A stretch of DNA of 64,000 nucleotides from Pirellulales bacterium (lineage in GTDB: Bacteria; Planctomycetota; Planctomycetia; Pirellulales; Thermoguttaceae). Positions 8,582-18,400 of this stretch are shown here, one piece after another (within the stretch, counting starts at the first letter, position 1; each line of letters opens with the position of its first letter). The notes under the pieces are model-generated. The model was not told the DNA's origin. It searched no databases and worked only from the letters and a program-made list of their open reading frames with translations. The stretch is taken from positions 1 through 64,000 of the forward strand of contig JAFGRD010000169.1 of the NCBI GenBank assembly GCA_016935315.1, in the 5' to 3' direction. The translations under genes and the position numbers were made by a program.

Positions 8582-10069
8582 ATGCCCGACCAAATGCACC
8601 AGTGTATGAGCCGCTGCCTGTTTCCGTGGGCGACGTCTGCCGCCTGCGTCGTGGTTCTCTTGGCAACCGCGGTTGGCGCGGCGGCGGCAGCGGAGACCAT
8701 CCGCGTCGACTGCGCCGAGGTGTTGGGCGAAATCCGCCCGCTGCACGGCGTCAACGGCGGCCCGCTCGTGCAGGGCGAGACTACCGACCTGAGCCGCTAT
8801 TGGCGGGAAGCCGGCATCCCCATCACGCGGCTGCACGATTGCGAGTGGCCGTTGCCCGACGTGGTCGATCTGCACGCCGTGTTTCCGCGGCCGGAAGCCG
8901 ATCCGCAGGACCCGGCCAGCTATCGGTTTGCGTTGACCGACGAGTATCTTCGGGCGATCATCGATTCAGGCGCGACGGTGGTCTACCGGCTGGGCGAGAG
9001 CATCGAGCACTCGCGGCACAAACAGTACGTCCACGCGCCGGCCGACTACGACCGTTGGGCCGCAGCCTGCCTGGGGATCATCCGCCACTACAACGACGGC
9101 TGGGCGGACGGATTCCGCTACAACATCCGCTACTGGGAGATCTGGAACGAGCCCGAGAACCGGCCGGCGATGTGGAGCGGCAGCGACGAGGACTACTACC
9201 GCCTCTACACCACGGCCGCCCGGGCGATCAAGTCGCGGTATCCCGAGCTTCAGGTGGGCGGTCCGGCCGTCGGGGCGACCGGCGAGCTCGACGGCCAGCG
9301 GTGGCGACCCACGGAGTTTCTCGAAGGGTTTCTCCGCTGGGTGGGCGAGCGGAACGCCCCGCTGGACTTCTTCTCCTGGCATACCTACACCGACGACCCC
9401 TATCTGTACGTGCGCAAGGCTCGCGCGATCCGCCAGTGGCTGGACGACCGCGGTTTCGCCCACACCAAGATCCATCTGAACGAATGGAACTACCTGCCGC
9501 GGAATGATTGGACGCCCATGTTGCTGCAGGGGGAGCCCGAGCGGCGGCAAGCGTGGTTCGAGACGATCGGCGGCGCCGAGGGCGCCGCGTTTACCGCCTG
9601 TGTGCTGATCCACCTCCAGGACGCGCCCGTCGACGTGGCCAACTACTATAGCGGCGACGTCAATCCGTTCGGGCTCTTTAATCGCTACGGCGTGCCGCGG
9701 AAGACCTACTACGCGATGCGGGCGTTTGGGCAGTTGCAGCAGACGCCGATGCGCGTCCGGGCCGACGGCGGGGCGCCGGGCCGGACGGCCGTCTGCGCCG
9801 GCGTGAACGCCGACCGCAATCGGGTTGCCGTGCTGGTCGCCAATCTGCGCCACGCAGAGGAACGCATCACGCTCCAACTGGTCAACCCGCCCTGGGGCGG
9901 CGCCACCGGCTGGACCGTGCGGCGACTGGATGCACGGGAGAACCTCGCTGCCGTCGCGGCGGGCGACAGCGGCGCAGGCGCGATGCATCTGGAGTGCGAG
10001 ATACCCGCTCCCGGCGTGTTGCTGGTCGAGTTCCGGCCCGCGGCGTCTGCCGCCCGGTCTCGGCAGTAG
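8582..10069 (+). CDS. Exported GH39-like glycoside hydrolase
   Basis: A 495-residue secreted enzyme resembling GH39 beta-xylosidases/alpha-iduronidases. After a Sec signal peptide (hydrophobic core about residues 14-37, AAAAE cleavage region) comes a (beta/alpha)8 barrel. The likely acid/base Glu190 sits in YWEIWNEPEN and the likely nucleophile Glu301 in HLNEWNY, both in the clan GH-A contexts. The segment FFSWHTYTDDP (about 263-273) is another clan-A landmark. A C-terminal beta-rich region follows, as in GH39. The start could also be the Met at codon 9. It converges on the next gene with only 8 bp between stops. Confidence 0.82.
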   Translation: MPDQMHQCMSRCLFPWATSAACVVVLLATAVGAAAAAETIRVDCAEVLGEIRPLHGVNGGPLVQGETTDLSRYWREAGIPITRLHDCEWPLPDVVDLHAVFPRPEADPQDPASYRFALTDEYLRAIIDSGATVVYRLGESIEHSRHKQYVHAPADYDRWAAACLGIIRHYNDGWADGFRYNIRYWEIWNEPENRPAMWSGSDEDYYRLYTTAARAIKSRYPELQVGGPAVGATGELDGQRWRPTEFLEGFLRWVGERNAPLDFFSWHTYTDDPYLYVRKARAIRQWLDDRGFAHTKIHLNEWNYLPRNDWTPMLLQGEPERRQAWFETIGGAEGAAFTACVLIHLQDAPVDVANYYSGDVNPFGLFNRYGVPRKTYYAMRAFGQLQQTPMRVRADGGAPGRTAVCAGVNADRNRVAVLVANLRHAEERITLQLVNPPWGGATGWTVRRLDARENLAAVAAGDSGAGAMHLECEIPAPGVLLVEFRPAASAARSRQ

Positions 10070-10077
10070 CGAGGCGA

Positions 10078-10764
10078 TCAGGGATCGCGCTGGGATGAAG
10101 GTCCTGCGGCGGGGTCACTCCCGCGCTGCTGCCCAGGTTGTCTCTCGTCCGGCTGGTCAGGCACAACGACGGCCAGCACGGCGCCGAGGTCAATGCCGAT
10201 CGATGCGAGCATGTGCACGGCCATGCCTTCCCTCGTCCGGAGCAGACCGATGAGCAAATGCTCGGCCCCGTAGGCGACTCGACGAGCTTGCTGCGCTTCC
10301 GCGGCGGCTAGACAAAGGGCCTTTCGCAGACGCGGTGTGAGCTCCACCTTTCCGCGAGCCTTTTTGCTTCCGCGTGCCACCTCGCCCTCGAAGAGCGAAC
10401 GCACCTTGGCCTCGTCGGCGCCGAGACGAGCCAGCGCATGCTTCGCCGGGCTGTCCACGACGGTCAGAGCCAGCAAGAGATGTTCCTGGCCGACGTACGC
10501 GTGCCGGTAGTCGGCCGCCTCGGCGCGCGCCTGCTCCATCGCGCGATCGGCCGAAGGCGCCGCCGTCATCCGCCGGAGCGTTGTCTGAAATTGTGCCTCC
10601 TGCTGCAAATACTCGGCCAGGCGACTCTCCGAAATCAACCACTTGCGGCCGATCTGCACGGCCGGCAGGGTGCCGTCCTGCAACAATCTGTAGACAGTGT
10701 TCTTATCGAGCCCGAGTTTTGAGGCGACCCACTTGGGATCACGGTAGTCTATCTTTTGCTCCAT
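10078..10764 (-). CDS. Excisionase-type HTH fused to two Clp-N repeats
   Basis: A 228-residue protein of two unlike parts. Residues 1-60 are a MerR/excisionase-type DNA-binding domain (KWVASKLGLDKNTVYRLLQDGTLPA, then VQIGRKWLISESRLAEYL). Residues about 75-128 and 143-200 are two Clp-N repeats, the substrate/adaptor-binding domain of ClpA/ClpC, each with its hallmark (YVGQEHLLLAL at 90-100, YGAEHLLIGLL at 165-175). No AAA+ ATPase domain follows. It could be a DNA-bound factor whose activity or stability is controlled by Clp adaptors, or a Clp-N scaffold (inference). It is transcribed from an unusually good sigma70-like promoter. Confidence 0.85.
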   Translation of the reverse strand: MEQKIDYRDPKWVASKLGLDKNTVYRLLQDGTLPAVQIGRKWLISESRLAEYLQQEAQFQTTLRRMTAAPSADRAMEQARAEAADYRHAYVGQEHLLLALTVVDSPAKHALARLGADEAKVRSLFEGEVARGSKKARGKVELTPRLRKALCLAAAEAQQARRVAYGAEHLLIGLLRTREGMAVHMLASIGIDLGAVLAVVVPDQPDERQPGQQRGSDPAAGPSSQRDP

Positions 10765-10818
10765 TGGTACATGTCCCTACTATTTTAGACTTCTTGAGTC
10801 CATTTCATGCATGTTAGT

Positions 10819-10846
10819 ATTATACAGTACTTGTTTTAACTATCAA
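10819..10846 (-). promoter_or_regulatory. Near-consensus sigma70 promoter for the HTH/Clp-N gene
   Basis: On the minus strand TTGATA (complement of 10841-10846) and a perfect TATAAT (complement of 10819-10824) are separated by 16 bp. They lie within an AT-rich island of about 100 bp in an otherwise GC-rich region. Transcription would begin near 10812, giving a leader of about 48 nt to the ATG at 10764. An imperfect dyad (AGTAC...ATACT) overlaps the -10 box and could be an operator. Confidence 0.72.
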
Positions 10847-11160
10847 GAGCTTTTTTAGTAATTCTAGATCCGCTTGTGGTCTGCTTGCCGGGGTATGCAA
10901 ACCCCCCTTGCGACGATGCCTCACAGATAGTCGCCCTGTTGCGTCGGTACAGCGGTTTCGAGGCTTCCTTGCGGCGGGATGGGAAGGCCGAGTATTCAGC
11001 GAAGCAGCACCGCAGACGGCACCGTCGGGAGGCGAGACGGCGGATTGCGCAGGAGACGGGCCCAGAGCGGCCGCCCTCTAGTAGTCCTCAGCCCGTTTCC
11101 AACAAGGCAGTAGCTGGCGTAGCGTGTTGTCAGATAAGGTGTTCTGGAAGAACCACTCGG
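10847..11160. other. Intergenic stretch between the HTH/Clp-N gene and rhaT
   Basis: Upstream of the promoter the sequence turns GC-rich again. I see no convincing gene: the plus-strand open frame here continues antisense through rhaT and has no family features. I see no clear terminator for rhaT, which ends at 11161. Confidence 0.4.
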
Positions 11161-12204
11161 CTACCCTCCAAGGTAATTACCCCAACCGATCACCACCGTA
11201 GAAAGGACCAGCACGAGGATGCCGCTCCAGACCGCGATCAAGGTGCGCCGGCTGACTCCCTTCCACTCGCGGAAGAAGAGCCCCCAGAGGTTGCTGAAGA
11301 CGATGATGAAGGCCATGTGGATGGTCCAGCTCGAGAAATCGTACTTCCCCATCTGCGTGGTGCCCATCCCGTAGAAGAAGAACTGGCCGTACCAGATCAC
11401 GCCGGCCAGGCTGGAAAGGGCATAGTTGGCGGCCAGCGAGCGGGGCGAGCCGGTGACATAATCTCCGATCGTCCGATTCTTGAAATTGAGAATCAGGCAC
11501 CAGAGGACGTTGGTGGTGAAGCCGCCGGCCATGATGACGATGAAGGCGGGCGTCTTCTTGTAGATCTCGTCGACCCCCGCCGCCACGGCCACCTCGCCGA
11601 TCGGCTCGCCGGCCCGGATCGCCAGCGCCATGCAGGCGCTCATCTCGCCCGCGAACAGCGCCACGGCAAAACCCTTGACAAGGGAAAACTCCTTTACGCT
11701 CTGTTTCTTCTGCTCCTCGGTCAGTTCGCGTTCCTTGCAGACGCCCGCGAAGCCGCAGACGCCGATCCCGCCCAGGCAAACGCCCACGCCAGCCAGGATG
11801 GCCCGTCCGGAATCGTCGCCGAACATCTCCAGCAGCTTCCCGTCAAACGCCGGCGGGATGAGGAACCCGAATGCGGCGCAGCATCCCAGCGCCACCGCGT
11901 AACCGAGCGACATACCCAGATAGCGCATGCTCAGGCCGAACGTCAGGCCCCCGATTCCCCAGAGGGCCCCAAATAGATAGGCCCAGGCGAGGCTCTTCAC
12001 GGGGCTGTCGGCGAGGACCTCCAGGAGGTTCGGCACCGTCAGTACGGCGGCGAGCCAGGGAGTGACAATCCAGGCCGCGATGCCTTGGATCAGCCAGTAG
12101 CTCTCCCACGACCAGAGTCGGACCTTGCGGAAGGGAATGTAGAAGCTGCCGGCGGCCAGTCCGCCGATCGAGTGCAGCACGACGCCGAAAAGTGGGTTGG
12201 GCAT
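11161..12204 (-). CDS. rhaT: L-rhamnose/proton symporter family protein RhaT
   Basis: A ~347-residue inner-membrane transporter with about ten hydrophobic helices and the RhaT family sequence: NPLFGVVLHSIGGLAAGSFY at the N-terminus, WSWESYWLIQGIAAWIVTPW, the helix GALWGIGGLTFGLSMRYLGMS, and GQFFFYGMGTTQMGKYDFSSW near the C-terminus. RhaT imports rhamnose or related 6-deoxysugars with protons. The start is placed at 12204 because the family begins there; a longer reading to 12264 adds an Arg/Pro-rich leader. No rhamnose isomerase or kinase lies beside it, though isomerases and a sugar kinase occur later in the window. Confidence 0.88.
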   Translation of the reverse strand: MPNPLFGVVLHSIGGLAAGSFYIPFRKVRLWSWESYWLIQGIAAWIVTPWLAAVLTVPNLLEVLADSPVKSLAWAYLFGALWGIGGLTFGLSMRYLGMSLGYAVALGCCAAFGFLIPPAFDGKLLEMFGDDSGRAILAGVGVCLGGIGVCGFAGVCKERELTEEQKKQSVKEFSLVKGFAVALFAGEMSACMALAIRAGEPIGEVAVAAGVDEIYKKTPAFIVIMAGGFTTNVLWCLILNFKNRTIGDYVTGSPRSLAANYALSSLAGVIWYGQFFFYGMGTTQMGKYDFSSWTIHMAFIIVFSNLWGLFFREWKGVSRRTLIAVWSGILVLVLSTVVIGWGNYLGG

Positions 12205-12354
12205 GGCAGGCGCGATTCGCGGGGACACGTGGGGCTGTCGTCTGTTGTGGATCGGCGCCGGCACGCCGACGGCAGACTACGGACGCCTGCATCGTCGACC
12301 GTTCGAAACGCAGACGTCCCTAGCAGACCATATGTCCCCGGGCGACGCAACCGC

Positions 12355-13494
12355 TCACCGCCGCAGGTCGCCGGAAGCGGCGGCTTCCACGAGCTCGGTC
12401 TCTGGGGCTCGCCAGCTCGCGACCACCTGCAGAAAATCGTCATATCTTGCCCGGAACGCTTCGACGACGTCCGGATCGAAGTGCTGCCCCTTCTCCTCCT
12501 CGATCATGCTCTTGGCCACCTCGGGATCGAAGGCCGATTTGTAGACCCGGTCGGAGGTCAAGGCGTCGTAGACGTCGGCCAGGGCGACGATGCGTGCCGA
12601 GAGGGGGATTTCGTCGCCCGCCAAGCCGTCCGGGTAACCGGTGCCCAGGTAGCGCTCGTGGTGGTGGCGGGCGATGTCGATGGCCATGTCGAGGAAACTC
12701 CCGCAAGCGCTCTCCTCAACGGCTTGCCGCAGGGCTTCGGCGCCGATGGTCGTGTGCTGCTTCATGATCTCGAACTCGTCCCTGGTCAGCCGCCCGGGCT
12801 TCAGGAGGATCGCGTCGGGGATACCGACCTTGCCGATGTCGTGCAGCGGGCTGGAACGGTAGATGTCATCGATGAATGCCTGATCGATCTGGGCGACGTA
12901 TGGTCCCTCGCGGCCGAGTTGCTCCGCCAGGATCCGACTGTATTGTCGCATTCTCTCCAGGTGTTCGCCCGCGTCCGGGTCGCGCGATTCGGCCAGTTTG
13001 GCCAGGCCGAAGATGGCCATGTCGCGCGTGGCCACCACCTCGGCCGTTCGCTGGTGGACCTGTTCCTCCAACTGGGCGTTGAACTGCTGGATTCGGGCGT
13101 TGGCCGACCAGAGCTCCTCCAGCGTTTCCCTCAGGCGGAATTGCAGGCGCACCTTGGCCAACAATTCATCGTGGTCGAAGGGTTTGACAATGTAATCATC
13201 CGCGCCGGCTTGGTAGCCCTGCACACGTTCCCGTGCCGACGCCTTGCCGCTGACCAGGATGACCTGCGTAAAATCCCCGCTGGGGCTGGCCTTGATCCGA
13301 CGGCAGACTTCGTAGCCGTCCAGCCCGGGCATCATGATGTCCAGCAGCACGAGATCCGGGCTGAAATGGCGCAGCTTCTTCAGGCAGTCCTCTCCCGACT
13401 CGGCCGTGGCCAGGTCGTAGTCGTCGCGGAGCAACTCGTGGAGAATCTCCACGTTCACGGTGCAGTCGTCGACAATCAGGATTCGCTTGTTCAT
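12355..13494 (-). CDS. Response regulator with HD-GYP cyclic-di-GMP phosphodiesterase domain
   Basis: A 379-residue two-domain signalling protein. Residues 1-120 are a receiver with the phosphoacceptor Asp52 (VLLDIMMPGLDGYEV), acidic pair DD at 9-10 and Lys104 in YIVKPFD. A coiled-coil linker (about 122-160) leads to an HD-GYP domain with HDIGK at 218-222, HHHE at 277-280, the GYP signature GTGYPDGL at 285-292 and DVYDALTSDR. All metal ligands and the GYP loop look intact, so active cyclic-di-GMP hydrolysis is expected (family knowledge). The start is the ATG giving the receiver's first beta strand. No partner histidine kinase is adjacent. Confidence 0.94.
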   Translation of the reverse strand: MNKRILIVDDCTVNVEILHELLRDDYDLATAESGEDCLKKLRHFSPDLVLLDIMMPGLDGYEVCRRIKASPSGDFTQVILVSGKASARERVQGYQAGADDYIVKPFDHDELLAKVRLQFRLRETLEELWSANARIQQFNAQLEEQVHQRTAEVVATRDMAIFGLAKLAESRDPDAGEHLERMRQYSRILAEQLGREGPYVAQIDQAFIDDIYRSSPLHDIGKVGIPDAILLKPGRLTRDEFEIMKQHTTIGAEALRQAVEESACGSFLDMAIDIARHHHERYLGTGYPDGLAGDEIPLSARIVALADVYDALTSDRVYKSAFDPEVAKSMIEEEKGQHFDPDVVEAFRARYDDFLQVVASWRAPETELVEAAASGDLRR

Positions 13495-13586
13495 GTTTCC
13501 ATCGTGTTGCGTATAATTGACGGACGCATCGAAACCGGCTCGGCAGTTCCCGCGTGAAAGAAGTATAGCTCGCATGGCGGGCCCCA

Positions 13587-13686
13587 ATTGATGGCTGTAT
13601 TGCGAGTGATCAAGGCCGACCAACAGGAGGCCGGGAGGATCGGGTTCCCGTTGGTGCCCTCGCGGATCGACCGCGCCAACGTCAAT
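13587..13686 (+). repeat. Dispersed palindromic element, copy A (100 bp)
   Basis: The element is bounded by ATTGATG (13587-13593) and its near inverted complement CGTCAAT (13680-13686). Inside lie ATTGCGAGTGATCAAGGC and an imperfect hairpin from ACCAAC (13619-13624) to GTTGGT (13650-13655). It aligns along its whole length with the reverse complement of copy C near 26.6 kb. Confidence 0.8.
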
Positions 13687-13807
13687 GAGGCCGAAAACCG
13701 CGGTTCTCACGGTTGCGCCGAGGATAGCGGATAGGCCCGCACGCCCCACCCCCGGGCGATCGCCGGGGCATCCGGCGACGGGCAATTGACGCGGGCCGGA
13801 TGGTGGG

Positions 13808-13849
13808 CTATTGATGTTTGCATTGCAGGTGCGTAAACGTCAATAATAG
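13808..13849. repeat. Minimal copy B of the dispersed element
   Basis: CTATTGATGTTTGCATTGC, 13808 onward, matches the left end of the element. It is followed after a few bases by AAACGTCAATAATAG, so only the two ends remain and form an inverted repeat. It lies about 50 bp upstream of the sulfatase start codon. Confidence 0.7.
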
Positions 13850-13901
13850 GGCAACGGAAACGACGAACGCGACCCAAGGGGCTTCGCAAGGGAGACTCAT
13901 T

Positions 13902-15377
13902 GTGCGACGTATCACGCGCAGACAACTGGATCGGTTCGCGCGGGGGCCGATCGTGCTGCCGCCGGCCGTCCTGCTGATCGCCGTTTGCATCCTCGCGCCG
14001 ACGGCGCTTGCCACGCACGACGGCCCGCCGCCCAACGTCCTCGTATTCCTGGCCGACGATCAAGGCGAAGGCGATCTGAGCTGCTACGGCCATCCCGTGC
14101 TGCGAACGCCCAACATCGACCGGCTGGCCGCGGAGGGCATGCGGTTCGATCGAGCCTTTCTGACGATTTCTTCCTGCAGCCCCTCCCGAGCGAGCATCCT
14201 CACCGGACGGTATCCCCACAATACCGGTGCCGAGGACCTGCACCAACCGCTGCCGGCCGAGCAGCAGACCGTCGCCCAATACCTGCGAGCCGCCGGCTAC
14301 CATTGCATGTCGGTCGGCAAATGGCACCTCGGCGACCCACAGCGGCGACACTGGGATCGGATCGTCGAATGTGCCGGCCGCGATACGGCCGATCAGGCCT
14401 TGGCTTTGCTGCAAAACCGTCCGATGGATCGGCCGTTCTTCTTCTGGGTGGCCACCAAGGATCCGCACCGCCCCTTCGACGCCGACGCCATCGCCAACCC
14501 GCACGATCCGTCCGAGGTGTTCGTGCCGCCCTATCTGCCCGATCATCCGCTGATTCGCAGGGAGCTGGCCCAGTACTACGACGAGATCACGCGTTTCGAC
14601 GAGCACGTGGGGTTGATCCGCGCCGAACTGGCGAAGCAGGGTGTGCTCGATCGGACGTTGATCATCTATCTGTCGGACAACGGCATGCCTTTTCCCCGGG
14701 CCAAGACCACCTTATACGACTCGGGAATCCACACGCCGCTGATTGTACGGTATCCCCCGCTGGTCGAGCCGGGCAGCCGGCAAGCGGGGCTGGTCAGCGT
14801 GATCGACCTGGCCCCCACGATCCTCGAGCTGGCGGGTGTCCGGCAGGATACGATGCAGGGCCGCAACATGGCCGCCATGTTGAAAGACTCCGAAGCGCCC
14901 GGCCGCCGGGCCGTCTATGCCGAGGCCAATTGGCATGACTACGAGAAGTTCACCCGGGCGGTCCGCACCGACCGCTTCTTGCTGATCCGCAACTACTATT
15001 GGGACAAACCGCTCTGGAACAGCGTCGACTCGATCAACTCCGTGACGTGGAAGGGAGTCATGGCCTTGCGCGACGTCGGCAAGCTAACCCCGGCGCAGAA
15101 GTTCCTGTTCGTCGAGCCCCGGCCGTTCGAGGAGCTCTACGATCTTCGCAAAGACCCGCGCTCGCTGGTCAACGTTGTCGAGGATCCGGAGTATCGCCAG
15201 CGGTGGTATGGTCTGCGAACGTTGTTGGACAACTGGCGCGTGGAGACCGACGACGCGATGCCGGCCGAGCGCCGCCGCGACGGTTGGACCAAAGAAGGCA
15301 TCCCGCTGCCCCACAACCAGCCCTGGTACGACCGTTTCATTGAGGCCGGCGGAAAGAGCAGCTTCGAGAAGTTCTGA
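13902..15377 (+). CDS. Exported sulfatase 1 (formylglycine-type)
   Basis: A 491-residue arylsulfatase-family enzyme for sulfate-ester hydrolysis, probably periplasmic. The N-terminus has twin Arg pairs (RRITRRQL) before a hydrophobic core, compatible with TAT export. Metal ligands DD at 52-53 follow NVLVFLADDQG. The canonical formylglycine site CSPSR (Cys92) sits in SSCSPSRASILTGRYP. The segment KWHLG, the catalytic-site DPHRPF and the C-terminal LYDLRKDP block are present. I chose the GTG at 13902 because GGGAG lies 7-8 nt upstream. A family 'alkaline-phosphatase-like' fold end (TKEGIPLPHNQPWYDRF) closes the protein. No sulfatase-modifying enzyme is in the window. Confidence 0.92.
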   Translation: MRRITRRQLDRFARGPIVLPPAVLLIAVCILAPTALATHDGPPPNVLVFLADDQGEGDLSCYGHPVLRTPNIDRLAAEGMRFDRAFLTISSCSPSRASILTGRYPHNTGAEDLHQPLPAEQQTVAQYLRAAGYHCMSVGKWHLGDPQRRHWDRIVECAGRDTADQALALLQNRPMDRPFFFWVATKDPHRPFDADAIANPHDPSEVFVPPYLPDHPLIRRELAQYYDEITRFDEHVGLIRAELAKQGVLDRTLIIYLSDNGMPFPRAKTTLYDSGIHTPLIVRYPPLVEPGSRQAGLVSVIDLAPTILELAGVRQDTMQGRNMAAMLKDSEAPGRRAVYAEANWHDYEKFTRAVRTDRFLLIRNYYWDKPLWNSVDSINSVTWKGVMALRDVGKLTPAQKFLFVEPRPFEELYDLRKDPRSLVNVVEDPEYRQRWYGLRTLLDNWRVETDDAMPAERRRDGWTKEGIPLPHNQPWYDRFIEAGGKSSFEKF

Positions 15378-15416
15378 CGGGCCTTCGGCACAACTCTGAC
15401 GGGCCTTCGGCACAAC
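15373..15416. repeat. Tandem 22-bp duplication over the sulfatase 1 stop codon
   Basis: The unit TCTGACGGGCCTTCGGCACA plus AC occurs twice without spacing (15373-15394, 15395-15416). The first unit contains the TGA of sulfatase 1. Each unit holds a GCC-TTC-GGC mini-hairpin. The second unit lies in the gap before the convergent GH38 gene. Confidence 0.85.
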
Positions 15417-15425
15417 GGCAAGTCG

Positions 15426-18400
15426 CTACTCGCCCAATTCGGCCCGCAAGGTGACGATTCCGAACGCGGGCACGTCGACCTGGCCCGTCAACTCGGCCCC
15501 GGGCTCTTCAAACAGGTCGGTGGTCGAGATGCTCCTGGGCGCCGGTTCGCTCCAGCCCAGCTTCGCCTTAGCCGGTTTGCCGCCGGCACCGAACAACCGC
15601 ACGATCAAGGCTTTCCCGTCGCGACTGGGCTTCAACGCCGTGACGATCACGCCGTCGGGCTCGACCCGCAGCCGCGAGGCAACCAGCGAGGGCGTTTGCC
15701 CGGTCGCCGGGACGACGATCAGCGGCTGGCTCTGCTCGATGCCGAATCGGGCCGACTCGATCGCGTTGTACGGGCCGGCATGCGGACGGATCGCGTAGCG
15801 GAACGTCGTCGGGCCCTGCTGGCTCGCCTTGTAGTTGGTCTCCCAGTAGTTGTTCATCACGTAGGAGTAGAGCGTCTGCGTCGGTTCCAGGTGGTCGATC
15901 CACTCCGAGGGCTCGGCGATGGGGCGGGAGACGTCCATCGCAATCGCTCCCACCTCGACCAGCGGCGCCTCGACCGTCGCCCAAGTAACCCCGAAATCGT
16001 CGTTCGAGACGTCGACCCAACGCTGCACGGTGAAGTAGTTCTTGCAGGCGCCGGGGAATTGGTCGAGTTCCGGCCGCACAACCGCCCACGGAATGTCCAT
16101 CCGCATCACCCCGCCGGGCACCTGAAACGCGAAGCCGAAATGGACGCCCTCTTTGCTGCGGACCTGCTGCTTGTCGACGACGTTGATCAACTCCACGCGA
16201 TCCAGACCATCGATCAGGCGGACCTCCCGTGTCAGTCGGCGGCAGCCGGGCGCATCGGATTCGACCAACAGCGACGCCACCAGCGGCCCCGCTTCCTGGA
16301 CGGTGATCTTGGCCGCGGCGTTGCGCTGCTGGTTCTTCGGATCGCGGCCGGCGACGTAGACGTATTCGTTCAGGCCGAGGCCGGCCCGGGCGTTGACCAG
16401 GTTGGACGGCATGCCGCCGGCCAGAAGCTCCGCGATTGCCCCGGTTTGGCTGTCGAGGGTCACGGTGACGGCGGCGTTGGAGAGACGGGTCGATTCGGCG
16501 CTCGCGCCGGTCTTGAGCGGGGACGAGTCCCGCGGCTCGCCGGCTGACCGTCCGAGGACGAATCGCTTGGCGCCGAAGGGTGGGACTTCCGTGGCCAGGA
16601 AGGCCAGCCGGCCGTCGGCAAGGCGTTGGGCGGCAACGGGCTTTCCATCAGGCCCCGTCACCTGCTCGTCGGCGGCGGACCACTCCTTCCGCAAGACCAC
16701 CAGATCGGTCCGCGGCCAGGAGCAGGTGTTGAAGACCTGCACGGCGGCGACCGTACTCGGCTGGTCTGCCGGCGTGCCGATCGCCGCTTCGAGCAGTTGT
16801 CGCGACTGCCTGGCCGCATCCACGGCAAACGCCTGCTTGATCTTCCACTGCGAAAGCGTGAACTCGTCGTCCGGTCGGCTGATGCTGCAATGGGCTCCCC
16901 AGGTGTGCTCGTCGTAGAGGACCGCGTTGCGCCAGGCCGCATAGAAGGCCTCGTCCGGGTATTGTCCCGGTCGGAGCATGGCCCAAAGCGTTTCGGCCTG
17001 AACGAGCCGCTCGGCCGCCGCGCGGTTGTCGGCCGTCTCGCGGGCCGAGGAGCCGGCGCCGTCTTCCCAATAGGGCGTGAAATCGCCGCGCACCTCGGGC
17101 ACCTGATCGCCGTAGCGACGCTCGAACTCGCGAAACATCTCGGCGGTCGTGGCGATCACCAGCTGCGGGTAGGCGTACTTGGCGTTCCAGTCCTTGACGA
17201 AGTCCGGCAGCTTCGGGTCGGGCGGGCCGTTGTCGCCCTGGATGCTGTATCGCACCTGCACCATGTCGTAGGGATAATCCGAGTCGGCCAGCTCGCCGAG
17301 ATACTCCAACAGCGGCTGCGGGCCGGCCTGATCGATCGTCCCCAGCCGTCCGCCGTGGAACCAGGAATAAGCCTTGCCGGCCATCCAGCAAAGCACCTTT
17401 TCGTTGCCCGACGGCGAGACCCAATAGAATGCCTTGTCGCCCCATTCCGACAGCGTGTGGCCAATACGATGGCAATGGTTTGGGCCGATGGAAAGGTACT
17501 TCACGCCGCTTTGGGCCATCGCCGGCACCAGCCCCCACGTGTAGCCCGGCACGTCGCTGATCATGGCGGCGTCGATCGGCAGATCGTATTGCCTCGACAC
17601 GCGTCGGGCGCAGTCCAACAGCCTCAGCAACTCCTCGGGCCGGCACAGCGCCGTCAGCTCGTTGCCGTAGAGTCCATCCAACTCGACCCAACCCTTGCGG
17701 ACCGCATCGAGCAACTCCTGCCGCCTTTCGGCCGGGGCTTCCCGCAGGAGGCTATCGACCGCCCAGAGCACTTCGGCGTTCCATTTGAACCGGGCCCCGG
17801 CGGGATAGTCGGCCGTATTGCGGGCCAGTTCGATCGCCTGCGCGAAGTGCCCCCATTGGCGCTGCATCACCTCGGTCTGCACGTGCGTGTAGCCGATGTC
17901 GACGTGGGAATGGGGCAGGATGTACATCACCCAACGGCGAACGGGCCGCAGCTTCAGCTCACTCTGGACGACCGTCCGTCCGTCGATCTTCAAGGCGACG
18001 TCGACCGCCGTTTCCGTCTTGACGGCCGGCGCGTGGCCCTCGAACACATGGGCGCCCAGCCGCAGCGAGACGTTCTTCGGCGGCGAGCCGGGCATCTCCA
18101 GCGTGGCGTCGACCGGCTCGATGTAGGGATACTGGACCGTAACCCGATACGGAAGCAACAGCTTGCCATCGCGCCGTTCCAGGGCCGGCGAGACGGTCGC
18201 GTCGACGGAAGTCCGCTTCGGTTCGGCCTCCGGCGGATCGGCCGTAAAGAAGTCGATTTCCGCTCCGCCTACCGTCTTGTAGGTCGTAAGCGCGGTGACC
18301 TGCCACCGGACGTAGCGGGCAGTCACCGGGGCGAACGGAACCAGCGTGGTGCCCCCGCGCGTGCCCACGTGATCGATTGCCACCTTGCCCAGCGGCTCGG

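Larger units (their letters stand above)
13495..13901. other. Divergent intergenic region carrying two copies of a palindromic element
   Basis: The 407-bp gap between the HD-GYP gene and sulfatase 1 contains no gene. It holds element copy A (13587-13686), a GC-rich hairpin (CCCCGGGCGATCG then CCGGGG, 13750-13768), a lone ATTGACG end at 13785-13791, and the minimal copy B (13808-13849). Confidence 0.7.

Noticed and set aside
10876-11976. 366-codon plus-strand frame over the gap and rhaT
   Set aside because: Most of it is antisense to rhaT, and the first part has no recognisable domain or ribosome binding site.
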